DNA from: Brooklawnia sp963780175
Lineage (GTDB): Bacteria; Actinomycetota; Actinomycetes; Propionibacteriales; Propionibacteriaceae
DNA length: 64,000 nt
NCBI GenBank assembly: GCA_963780175.1
Contig: CAWAAT010000001.1
Span: 1,302,001-1,366,000, forward strand
Direction of reading: 5' to 3'
A program made the translations under genes and the position numbers. The stretch's first letter is position 1, and every line of letters starts with the position of its first letter. Below the pieces are notes generated by a model. It made no database searches. It had not been told where the DNA came from and was given only the letters and a program-made list of their open reading frames with translations. Shown piece after piece: positions 19,713 to 29,360 of this stretch.

Positions 19713-20357
19713 TCACCCGAACAACGCGATGGCCGCCAACGCCCCGATGGCCAGCCAGGGCCCGAACGGGAAGGCGGTTCGCCGGCGGCGGAACGGGGTC
19801 GCCACGACGGCTGCCACACAGGCGATCAGGAATGCCCACCACGCGACGGAGAGGCTGACCGCTGCGGTTGCGGCGCCAATGATCGGGATGTACTTGCCGT
19901 CACCCCATCCGAAACCGCCGGGCCGGACCCGGTCGAGGATCCAGAAGACGACGAACGCGACCACCGCACCGACGGCGGCCTGGATGGCAATGCTGAGGTC
20001 GCCGGTGATGATGGCGGCGGCTCCCACCCCCACAGCCACGAGGGCGCCGTGGACCGCAAGAAGGCGGTTGGGCAACCGGCGGACGTCGAGGTCGATGGCG
20101 GACAACCACGGGCCAAACCACGCGAGTGACAGGGTGGGCAGGAGCAGCGGCCAGCGGTCGACTCCGAAGCGCCACGCGAGGAGTCCACTGGCCGCTGCTG
20201 TTGCGACGGGGATCCACCAGCGCGGCCCCGGGTGGGGCTGGTCGACCTCTTCGTCGCGGCGGTACGAGAGGTCGGCAAGACGCCACCTGATGGCCAAGCC
20301 GATGAAGGCGCCGAGAAGGGTGAGGGCAGCAGCGAAGACGACGTCGTTGCCGTTCAT
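19713..20357 (-). CDS. Prepilin-peptidase-like membrane protein (A24 family)
   Basis: 214 residues from the ATG at 20,357 (MNGNDVVFAAAL); an open frame extends further upstream but is Arg/Pro-rich. Six or so membrane segments span the protein. The two aspartates of A24 aspartic peptidases are visible in AIDLDVRRLPNR and GWGDGKYIP (the GxGDxK signature). It lacks the N-terminal methyltransferase region of full PilD-type enzymes, like other short actinobacterial members. In a conjugative element it could process a pilin-like substrate; none is seen in this window. Confidence 0.75.
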   Translation of the reverse strand: MNGNDVVFAAALTLLGAFIGLAIRWRLADLSYRRDEEVDQPHPGPRWWIPVATAAASGLLAWRFGVDRWPLLLPTLSLAWFGPWLSAIDLDVRRLPNRLLAVHGALVAVGVGAAAIITGDLSIAIQAAVGAVVAFVVFWILDRVRPGGFGWGDGKYIPIIGAATAAVSLSVAWWAFLIACVAAVVATPFRRRRTAFPFGPWLAIGALAAIALFG

Positions 20358-20427
20358 GGCTGGGGTCCATGACGGACTGGCCGGGGCGCCGCCCGGTCGA
20401 GCGCCATCATCGTTGCGTCGCCTGACA

Positions 20428-21111
20428 TCAGCGGGTCGGACGGGTCTTCTTGGGCGGACGACCAGAGGGCTCACCGGCGGACGCTTGCCGTTCTTCGGCG
20501 GAGTAGCCGATGTCCGCCGCTGGCGCTCCGGTTGCCCTGGCTGCGCGGAGGCGTCCGACCACGGCCGAGGTGGCTGCCATGGCGGGGCCGGAGGCGTCCC
20601 GGGAGTAGGTCATCGACCGGTTGGCCTGGACGCCGAGGCTGGCACCGACCTCGATCGCGTCCTGGTCAGCGCCCATGTAGAGGAACTCCCAGTTGTAGGT
20701 CTTCGTCTGCTGCTGCACGAGCGACTTGATGGCGGGATGGGTCCACTCGCGGGAGGCGTTCTCATATCCGTCGGTCATGATCCCCACGATGACGGTGCCG
20801 GGCCGCTGGTCCTCGGGCAGAGAAGCGAGGTGGGCGCCGGCGTCCGTCACGAGGCGGCCGATGGCGTCCAGCAGGGCGGTGGTGCCGCGGGGCTGCAAGT
20901 CGAGGCCGGGGACGTCGGCGATGGGCCGGTCGGTGTAGACGACCTCGTAGCGGTCGTCGAACTGGGCCAGGGTGACGCGACAGTCACCAGCGTGCTGGCG
21001 CTGCTCGGCCATGAAGGCGTTGAAGCCCCCGATCGTGTCGTCGCGGATGGACTGCATCGAGCCGGAGCGGTCGAGCAGGAAGTACAGGTGGGTGAGGTTG
21101 GGGTCGGTCAT
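20428..21111 (-). CDS. VWA-domain protein
   Basis: 227 residues. The metal-ion-dependent adhesion site is DRSGSMQS near the N-terminus, with GTTALLDAIG and VGIMTDGYEN supplying the other MIDAS residues. A single VWA domain fills residues about 5-185, followed by a basic, low-complexity tail (SGRPPKKTRPTR). No signal peptide, so it is cytoplasmic. VWA proteins of this kind bind partner proteins through a divalent metal; the partner here is unknown. It sits between the A24-like gene and an HTH-like gene on the same strand as the relaxase. Confidence 0.82.
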   Translation of the reverse strand: MTDPNLTHLYFLLDRSGSMQSIRDDTIGGFNAFMAEQRQHAGDCRVTLAQFDDRYEVVYTDRPIADVPGLDLQPRGTTALLDAIGRLVTDAGAHLASLPEDQRPGTVIVGIMTDGYENASREWTHPAIKSLVQQQTKTYNWEFLYMGADQDAIEVGASLGVQANRSMTYSRDASGPAMAATSAVVGRLRAARATGAPAADIGYSAEERQASAGEPSGRPPKKTRPTR

Positions 21112-21131
21112 CGTCGTCTCCTTCGAGAGTG

Positions 21132-21527
21132 TCAGGTGTCGCGGCGACGCCGGAACCTGAGCGGTTCGATCGGGTGGTCGGGGGTGGGGGCGGGGCGTCC
21201 GGTTTCGGCGTCGTAGCGGGCACGCTCAACTGATGTCCTGGTCACGCGCCCCTCGGGCGTGGCGTAAGGCATCAGTCGGGCGGTGCGGGCCAGCCGGGGT
21301 CCCACGGCGTTCTCCGAGAGACTGGCCAACTGCCCGACCTGGCGAAGCGACGTTCCCTCCTCGAGGACCGCAGCGGCCATCGCCTCGTCGATCGCCCGCG
21401 TCAACTGCTCCTGCGCTCTACTCAGCAGCGGTAGCGCGTCCTTGGCCGTCGCAGAGCGCTCGGCCTGGCTGAGCGCGGCGGCTGCGTCGCCGATCAGCGC
21501 GTCCAGTCGTTCTCTTCCAGTTCCCAC
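21132..21527 (-). CDS. Small helical, HTH-like protein downstream of the relaxase strand
   Basis: 131 residues from a GTG. All-helical by eye. The central stretch EEGTSLRQVGQLASLSENAV reads like a helix-turn-helix, and the C-terminus is basic and proline-rich. It lies between the relaxase 3' end and the VWA gene. A DNA-binding regulator or a relaxosome accessory is possible. I recognise no named family. Confidence 0.6.
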   Translation of the reverse strand: MGTGRERLDALIGDAAAALSQAERSATAKDALPLLSRAQEQLTRAIDEAMAAAVLEEGTSLRQVGQLASLSENAVGPRLARTARLMPYATPEGRVTRTSVERARYDAETGRPAPTPDHPIEPLRFRRRRDT

Positions 21528-21623
21528 GAACCCAAGAATACGCAGTTACTGCGGATACGCAAGACGGGAGTGCCTGCTGTCCCGCCGCTCGCGCGGGACG
21601 TTTGTGGCTCTGCAGCAGTGTGT

Positions 21624-24600
21624 CTACCAGCTGATCCGAGCGCTCTCTCGGTTCGGTTCGCTCTGGTGGTGGAGGTTGTCGTTGTGCCGGGGTTCGTCGT
21701 CATGACCGGCCGTATCTTGGTCGAACGGTTCCGGGTAGGTGAGTCGACGCAGGCGGCCGGCCAGATCGGTTGCGGGGCCTGCCAGTTCGAGGGGACCCTC
21801 TTCGAGAGCGACGGTGATGGCGGCGGGCACGTCTAGTCGCTGGTCGTGGGCATCCTGCAAGACACCGGCGAGCTCCCGCCAGTGAGGGTCGGCGACCAGG
21901 CGGGGATCCACCTTCATGGCGAGCGACTCCCAGCGGCGTGCGTTCCCGGCCGCGGTGAGGCGGTCGCGGACCTTCGCGGTGAGGCCGAGTTGCTGGTCGG
22001 CGACGTGGGTTGGGTCGTTGTTCCAGGCCCGGATGAACGCCACGACGCTGGAGCGGATGACGTCGGCGTCGACGTTGATCTTCTCCGCCACGGTGTGGAC
22101 GGCGGGTTCCCATGCGTCGACGGGTTGGGCGGCGATGACGGGCGCCGCGGCGAGGGCCGCTTCGACGGGGGGCAGGTTGGCAAGGCGCTCGTCGATGAGG
22201 ACATCGGCCAGAGGTCGAGCTTGGTCGAGGGCATCGACCAGCTGCGGGGCGCTGCCCGGTGGCCACGAGTTCGGCGGGATCGGAGCCGTCAGGCAGGGCG
22301 GCATAGCGCGGCTGGAGGAGCTGCGGGGTGAGGATCCAGTAGTCCCGCTGTGCGGCCACCTGGCCGGCCACGTCGGCGTCCGTGGCGATGATCGGGTCGA
22401 CGCCGTAGCCGCGGAGTTGGGTGGCTTGTTCGCTGGTCAGGTTGGTGCCGAGCGGCGCGACGCCGACGTAGCGGCCGTCGCTGGCGCGGGTGACGGCGAT
22501 GGCGTCGGCGGGTCCCTCGACGACGACGGGGATGCCGCCGGCGTCCAGGTGTCGTGCTCCGGCGACGAACAGCTGGGCTCGCTTGTGGAACAGCAGGGTC
22601 TCGGCGGTGTTGAGGTACTTCGGTCCGGCGTGGTCGAGGTCGGTGGCGTCGGGGTGGCGGCGTCCGACGAACCCGAGGACCTGCTGGTCGTGGACGATGG
22701 GGAAGACGGCGCGGTCGCGGAACCGGTCGATGAGGCGTCCGGTGGAGGCGGTGACGGCCAGTCCGGCGGCGAGCAACTCGTCGTCGGTGACGCCGTGGCG
22801 GTGGAGGTGGGTGACGAGGCTGGTCCAGCCGGCGGGGGCGTAGCCGGGGCGGATGTCGGGGTCGTCGGCGAGGTCGGCGCCGAAGCGCTCGGCCAGGTAG
22901 GGCTGGGCCCACGAGCCGCGGTAGCGGTCCTGGTAGAACTCCAGCGCGAGCTCGTTGACGGCCGCGAGGCGTTCGGGGGTGTGGGGGCTGGCGCGCCAGG
23001 CGTCGGCGCGGTCGAGTTGCGCGTTCAGGTCCGCGGCGGAGATCTCCGGCGGCGTCATCACGCGGCGCTCGATGGCTTCGAACGTGAAGGCCAGGTTCGG
23101 TTCGACCTCGTCGATCTGGTTGTCCTCCGTTGTCGCGCCGGCTGCGTGATCGAGATCGGCGTGCGCCGTCCAGTGCTCGTCCGGGGCGGCATCGGCGGGG
23201 TCGGGGGGCAGGTCGTCGATGTCGGGGAGGGGGTCGAGCAGGACGCTGGTTCGCCACACGAGGGCCTGGCAGTCGTCGATGTCGACTGCACCCTCGGGCG
23301 TGCTGATCAGGTCGGTCAGCTGCCAGCCGCGGGCGAGTGCCTGCTCGACCGAGACGACGAGCGCCGGCCACCACGGCGAGGCCTGCAGGGCGGCTGCGCG
23401 TTCGGGGCCGACGTTCTGCTCGAGATCAGCCAGCCAACTGGTGGTGACGGTGTTGTGCTGGTCGGCGAGCTGGGTGGCGACGGCGGGGGTGAGGTGCCGG
23501 CAGATCCGCCACCACAGGGCTGACGCCGCGTGGTCGTCGGGGAGCTGGCCTTCGTTGGTGGCGGCGTTGAGGAGCCGGTGGGCGTCCAGGCCGACGCCGG
23601 AGATCTGCGCGAGCCGATGCGCCAGCACGGGGAGGTAGGGGTCCCGGTCGGCGGCGGGCGCCAGCTGGTGGAGCAGCGGCGTCCATTCGGCGACGGCGGG
23701 GGCGAGGTGGTCGATGATGCGCCGGTCGAGGCGGGCCTGCCAGCGGGCCTCGACGGCCGCGTACTGCCGTTCGCCGGTGGGTCGGGTGTCGGTGGCGGGC
23801 GTCCGGTGCGCGGCCCGCCACACGGTGAGGTCGGCGACGGTGGCGGCGTCCGGGCGGAAGCTGCCCGCCGGCGCCCACGCCGGGAGCTGGGTGGACGCCA
23901 GCGCCTGGTCGCGCACCTGGTCGGCGAGTTCGACGACGAGTGCGTGACGCCGCTGCAGGTAGTCGCCCCAGTCGTGGTGGCGGGCGAGGCTGGTCGGCAG
24001 ACCGGGCAGCCAGGGCAGGGGTCCGGGCTGGGTGTCGCGTCCGGTGGCGGGTTCGAGGCGCCAGTCGAGGACGGCGGCCGGGTCGGCGGCGCTGCCCAGC
24101 TCGCGGGCCTGCACGGCCTCGGTGAGCGCCCGGACGGGGTCGGTTCCGGACGCGGCGATCAAGAGCAGGTGGGCGCGGAGCGTGGGCCACGCCGGAGCAT
24201 CGGTGAGTCCGGCGACGAGCTCGTCGGCGGCCTGTTCGAGGCGGCTGGGTGAGGTCGGCGCCGGCGGTCTGTTCGGCGGCGTAGCCGAGGGCGTCGCTGT
24301 AGCGGGCGACGGCGTCCGCGAGCCGGTTGGCCGGGTCGGCGAGGGTGCGGGCGGTCGTGGTGGCGGAGGTGTTGTCCTCGTCGCGGGCGAGGATGCGTTC
24401 GAGGAGGTCGGTGGCGGTCGGCGGGATGATCGCCTCGGGCCGGATGAGGGAGTGGGCGTCGCCGTCGCCGACGACTTCGAGGTGGACGTGGTTGGCGTAC
24501 CGGCCGCGGGTGAGCATCGTGTACAGCTGCTGGCGGGTCTCGGCGCCGGTGGCGATGCCGTGCAGGACGTCGGCGGTGACGCCCTGGGCGCCGTGGATGG

Positions 24601-27297
24601 TGCACGCGTAGCCGAGTTCGACGGACTCGGTCGACGTAGCCGGCGGGCAGGATCACGGTCTGCCGGTTGGTCTGGTGGATCGCGCGGAGGTCCCCGTTGG
24701 TGGCGATGCCGGTGATGGTCCAGCGGTCGCCGTTGCGGACCCAGTCGGTGCCCGAGGTGCGCAGCCGCCGGTCGTTCAGGCGGGTGATGATCACGTCGCC
24801 GACCGCGGCGTCGCTGCCGTCGGCGAGGGCGACGGTGCGGGTGGGCCGGACGCCGTCGCGGAGGTGGGCTTGGGCGCGAGCGTTGAGTTCGGCGACCAGG
24901 GCGCGGGTGGGGGCGACCATGAGGGCGTCCGCGCCGGCGTGGCGGGCGGTGAGCCAGGAGTCGAAGACCTGGTCGGCGCAGGTGCCGAGGTCGCCGACGT
25001 GGACGCGGTGGTTGTCGAGGTAGAAGCCGAGCGCTTCGGGGTCGCCGGCGCGCAGCGCGAGGCTGGCGGCGCCTTCGGCGGGGTCGGCGAAGCGGACGAG
25101 TTCGTTGAGCTGGACGGCGCCGTGCTGGGCCTGGATGTCGCGGAGGACGCCGCCGGCGCCGATCGCGGCGAGTTGCTGGTCGTCGCCGATGAGGCGCACC
25201 GAGCCGCCGCGGTCGAGGACGAACTCGACGACCTGGTCCAGCGAGAGGGTGTCGGCCATGCCGGCCTCGTCGATGATGACCAGGCTCGTCGGCCCGATGC
25301 GCTCGGCCCACGCGGGGAGCGGTCGCCGGTGGTTCAGGGCGTGGGTGAGCAGGGCCATCGTGTCGGCGTGGGTGTCGATCTGGGCGCCCAGCTGGGCGGC
25401 CGCGGCGGCCGACGGGGCGAGGCCGACGACGGTGCCGCCGCCGTTGCGCCACGCGGTGGCCAGGGCGCGCATGGCGGTGGTCTTGCCGGAGCCGGCGGGG
25501 GCGATCGCGAGCTGGAGGCGGGCGCCGGAGGTGGCCATCTCGCGGACGAGGGCGACCTGGCCGGGGTTGAGCGGGGTGCGGTTCGCGGCCGCCTCGATGA
25601 GGGCGACCTCGACGGCCGGGGTGGGGACCTGGTGGCCGCCGCGGCGTCCGGCTGCGTCGACGAGGCGGTGTTCGGCGGCGACGATCCGGCGGGAGGTGTG
25701 CCAGGTGGCGCGGGCGACGGTGTAGACGCTGTCGCCGTCGGTGCGGCGCAGCGCGGCGGGTTCGGTGATGCCGTCGGCGGGGGCCTGCAGGGCGACGGAG
25801 TGCCGGGTGAGGGCGGCGTGGGTGAGTCGGGCGACGACGTCGTCGACACGCCGGCGGGGCACGTTCGCGGCCCGGACGATCCGGAGGGCTTCGGCGCGGA
25901 CGTGCCAGTCCTGCCACGTGGAGCGCGAGCCTTCCATGGTCGCGACGATCTGCGCGGACTGGGTGCGCACCCAGCCGCGGGTGACGAAGACCGGACGCCG
26001 CGACGTGCCGGGCGGTGAGGGTCGCGGTGAGCATCGCGCGGACGCCGTCGGCGCCGCCGAGGACGGCTTCGGCTTCGGCGCGCCAGGTGGCGCGTTGCTC
26101 GGCGAGGGTGCGGGGTTCGTGCTTGGCCTGCCGGGTCTCGAGGTTGGCCTGCTGCGCCAGCGCGCGGGCCTCGACCATGGTCGGGGGCCGGTGGTGCTCG
26201 CGCTGGAACGCGGCCGTCAGTTCGGTCTGGCGGTGCTCGATGGACGCCCGCCGCTGCGACCAGCGGGCGTTCAGCGCGGGGTCGACGCCGACGAGTTCGC
26301 GGACCGGGCGCTTGCCGGGGTCGGTGGCGGGCCGTTCGGCGAACCGGACGGGGAGGGCTTCGGAGAGGCGGCGTTCCAGGGCGGTGTTGTAGACCTCGGA
26401 GGCGGCGACGATGGCCTTGAACAGGAGGCGTCCGTCGATGGAGAGCCAGCGTCCGTCGAGGGTCTGGACCTTGTTCGCGACGGGGACGTGGGTGTGCAGG
26501 TCGGGGTCGCCGGCGCGGCTGTCGCGGTGGGTGAACCGGGCGGCGACCAGCCCGGTGACGTCGACCTGGCGGACGCCGTTGTGGCCGGTGCGCGTGTAGA
26601 GGGCGTGGGTCTCGATGAACCGCAGCGCGTCGCCGATCGCGGCGAGGTGGGCGCGTTCGATGGTGGCCGCGGTGGCGGGTTCGGCGAGCGCCCACAGGGT
26701 CGAGACGCTCTTGACCGGGGAGAAGGTGAGGTCGTAGCCGGCGACGGCGGTGGTCTGCGGGCGGGACGCCGTGGCGATCAGCCCGGCGAGTTCGCGGGCG
26801 TCGACGGGGTCGCGTCCGAAGGTGGCCCGGAAGGTCTCGCGTCCGACCTGGGTGCGGATCGCGGCGCGGACCTGCGCGGGGACCGGCGCGTCGTGCGGGG
26901 CGCCGACCTGGGCGTTGTAGGCGGCGAAGCGCTTGGCGACCTCGATCCGGAACTCGGGCATGTCGTGGGCGTAGACCTTGAACGGCTGGCCCAGCCGGAT
27001 CGCGTCGCGGGCCTGGGCGACGGTGGCGTCCGGCGGGAGGGCTTCGCCGCGCTGTCGGGCGAGGGGGTGGTGGCCCGATCCGAACAGGAACCGCATCTGC
27101 TCGGCGGTGACCACGTCGCCGGCGTCCAGGCCCTCGATGCCGGCCATCCCGGAGCCGACCCACACGCCCGGGGTCTCGCCCTTCTGCGTGTAGTAGGACG
27201 CCAGCCCGGTGTGGCCCTTCTCGGTGGAGTCCATCGCAGCCACCTGCCGGGTCAGGTACTCGTACCCGTCCCCGGCGGTCAGCTTGTGCAGACTCAT
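21624..27297 (-). pseudogene. MobF relaxase-helicase-primase fusion (four frameshifts)
   Basis: Five frame segments form one protein. The N-terminal TrwC-type relaxase has tyrosines in ASYYTQKGETP, and the histidine triad region is HRDSRAGDPDLHTHV. The middle carries a RecD/TraI-type helicase: Walker A IAPAGSGKTTAMRA and Walker B LVIIDEAGMADT. The C-terminal part contains a DnaG-like primase core: WAQPYLAERFGADL, then TOPRIM acidic residues in VVVEGPADAIAVTRA and IATDADVAGQ. Breaks fall near 25,990, 24,632, 24,248 and 22,257. Removing one base at each gives 5,670 bases, exactly 1,889 codons plus stop. It would nick oriT, unwind and prime the transferred strand. ATG at 27,297 chosen; a GTG lies directly before it. 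Confidence 0.85.
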
Positions 27298-27728
27298 CAC
27301 ACCCGCCTAACGGGGGCGCCGATGCCTCGGCGGACAGCGTCCGTCGACGCCTTCGGACGGGCCTGGGTCGCATCTGATGCGATTGGCACTTGACTAGGGG
27401 AAACCGTGATGCAACAGGTGTGGAGGTCTCGAGGTTGAGGGGTTATGAGGGGGGTCGGACGGGCTTGTCGTCGTCGGCGGACGACTGCGGGGAGGTGATC
27501 TGGACGCGGTGGCGCGCTCGGTTGGAGACGGCGGCTCGGCGGCAGTCCTGAGGGACCGGTTCGGAGGGGGTCGACGGGGTCGAGCGTGATTGCGAGGGTC
27601 GGGTGCTTCGAGTCGTCCGCGGTGCCGGCTCCTCGCTGGGGTCGCTCAGTGTCCACGAGGCTCGGCGGCGTTCCGTTAGGAGGGTGAACGAGAAGGAACC
27701 GGCCGACGGCGCGGGAGGGGCGACAGCG
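27298..27728. other. Probable origin-of-transfer region
   Basis: A 430-base gap separates the divergently read relaxase and the next gene, the usual place for oriT in MobF systems. It contains a perfect 7-base inverted repeat with a one-base spacer (TCGCATC and GATGCGA, 27,368-27,382), followed by an AT-richer stretch with a TTGACT box at 27,390. I see no gene. The nick site cannot be assigned from sequence alone. Confidence 0.4.
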
Positions 27729-28067
27729 ATGGCGATGAACGAGATCCGGCAGCAGGCACGCAAGAGCGCCGCGGAACGGGTCGCCCGGTTGCGGCAGCAG
27801 CGGGCGGACCTGGTCAAGAAGCAGGAGGAGCTGTCGGCCACGGTGATGACTGCGCTGGCCGAACGCGACGCAGTGATCGCGGACGCCGAACGGCGGGCCG
27901 GCGCGGCCCTCAAGGAACTGGCGTCCAGTGGCCTGAGCATGGCGGAGGCAGCCCAGTGGTGCGACCTCGTCGGTAAGGACGCCGCACGGCTGGTGAAGCT
28001 CGCCGCCCAGTCGGCCACCGCCGAGGGTGCCTCGACGGCCAGGGAAACCGTCAGTGGCGACCGGTAG
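27729..28067 (+). CDS. Coiled-coil protein beside the relaxase
   Basis: 112 residues from the ATG at 27,729, preceded by a GGAGGGG stretch; a second ATG follows two codons later, and a GTG at 27,683 sits too close to its own AGGAGG. Residues about 5-75 are one long amphipathic, strongly charged helix (EIRQQARKSAAERVARLRQQ), followed by a helix-turn-helix-like segment (LSMAEAAQWCDLVGKDAARL). It is divergent from the relaxase across the probable oriT. A relaxosome accessory or regulator is plausible. Confidence 0.6.
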   Translation: MAMNEIRQQARKSAAERVARLRQQRADLVKKQEELSATVMTALAERDAVIADAERRAGAALKELASSGLSMAEAAQWCDLVGKDAARLVKLAAQSATAEGASTARETVSGDR

Positions 28068-28101
28068 CTTCCCGAGTATCGGGAGGTCGAGGAGGACCAT
28101 C

Positions 28102-29017
28102 ATGACGACGTCAACGGATTACCCGTTTCGAAGCGGCCAACTTCGCCGAGCGGGCGTGCTCATGAGGTTGCCGCGGGTGGTGATCTCCGCGGTGGTGTGG
28201 CTGCTGGTCATCGAAGCCCTGCCCGGTCCCGCGGCGTGGGGCGTCCTGGCGGTCGTCGTCGTCGGCACGGTCGCCGGGGTCGTCGCCGAACCGGTGATCG
28301 TCCGCCTGGTGTGGTGGGCGCGCCGCCCTTCCACCCCACTCGCGGTGCCGGGCGACTCGGGGGTTCGGATCTGGGTCACCGGTCGACGGTCGGCTGGGAT
28401 CGGGCATGCCGGACGCCGCCACCTCATCGTGCCCGCGGCTTGGATCGGACGGACTGACCTACCCACGCTGCTCACCCGAGCGCGGCAGCGTCAGCTGGTG
28501 TCGGCGGGACGGTTCGATGTCGGCCTACCAGTGGTTCACCTGGCCGTGGCAGGTGCTCGGCTCATTCGTGAACGGATTCGCCCACGGCGTGTCCGGGCTT
28601 CCGCTGATCGGGTTCGCCTGGCGGATGCGCTTGGTTGTCGCCGGCATCGCCATTTGGCAGACCGTCGTCGCCGGCCAGCACTCAGCCACGGTGGGGATCG
28701 TCGTGGTGATCGGACTGACGTACCTGCTGCCGTGGACGCATGCCCGCCATGAGCGCCTGGTCTCGCAGGCGCTCGCGGATCTCGAACGGTCGTCGGCCAC
28801 GCCAGCCGCGCCGGCGACGCGGCGTCCGGTCGTGCTACCCGTCCGGCCCACCGCGACCCACGACGGACGCCGATCCTGCACCTCTGCGCGGCGGCGTGGC
28901 CTTGAGCCCTGTGGACAGTGGCGCTCGCCCGCACGCTTGGTGACTTGTACGGGCGAAGGGATTCGTGGGCGCGCCCACGATCCGAGGACAACTGGAAGGA
29001 AGGGATCACGATCATGA
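28102..29017 (+). pseudogene. Polytopic membrane protein of the element (one frameshift)
   Basis: GGAGGACC precedes the ATG at 28,102. The first frame has two membrane segments (VVISAVVWLLVIEAL; GVLAVVVVGTVAGVVA). Near 28,522 the protein moves to the next frame (AYQWFTWPWQVLGSFVNG), which holds two more segments (LVVAGIAIWQTVVAG; VGIVVVIGLTYLLPW). Removing one base gives 915 bases, 304 codons plus stop. The stop overlaps the next ATG (ATGA). The Arg-rich tail may hide a further shift. No catalytic motif is seen; likely an element-specific inner-membrane protein. Confidence 0.55.
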
Positions 29018-29354
29018 CCGGAGTGCCGATGCCCGCCGAGTCGATCGCCAAGGTCGATCTTCTGCTGGGGCAGGCGACGATGCTGACTGCTGACCGCTGG
29101 GACGACCTGGCCGCGATGATCCACGAGGCGATGGGGATCTCGCTGTTGATGGCGGCCACTCACTCGTCGAGCCAACTCGTGGACGTCCCGGGACTGACAC
29201 GACTGACGGCGCTCGAGTGCGTCGAGAACGCTTTGCGGAGGTCCATGCCTGGGACCTGGCCCTCGCCGCAGATCTGCCCGACTTGGCCCGGCTGCGGGTG
29301 CTGTTGGCCGACGTCCGCAGGGAGTTGGACAGCACTGTCGGAAGGCGAGGGTAA
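29014..29354 (+). pseudogene. Small helical protein (one frameshift)
   Basis: The product starts MTGVPMPAESIAKVDLLLGQ. Near 29,233 the frame breaks (one base missing in CTTTG) and continues with FAEVHAWDLALAADLPDLA and ends ELDSTVGRRG at 29,354. Restored length is 113 residues. Entirely helical and soluble, no known domain. It begins inside the stop of the membrane protein and ends six bases before the next gene, so the three form an operon. Confidence 0.5.
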
Positions 29355-29360
29355 CGGCCC

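Noticed and set aside
23530..26018. Long plus-strand frames rich in Gly, Val, Asp and Glu opposite the relaxase
   Set aside because: Composition is that of antisense to high-GC coding DNA, and the relaxase motifs are on the other strand.
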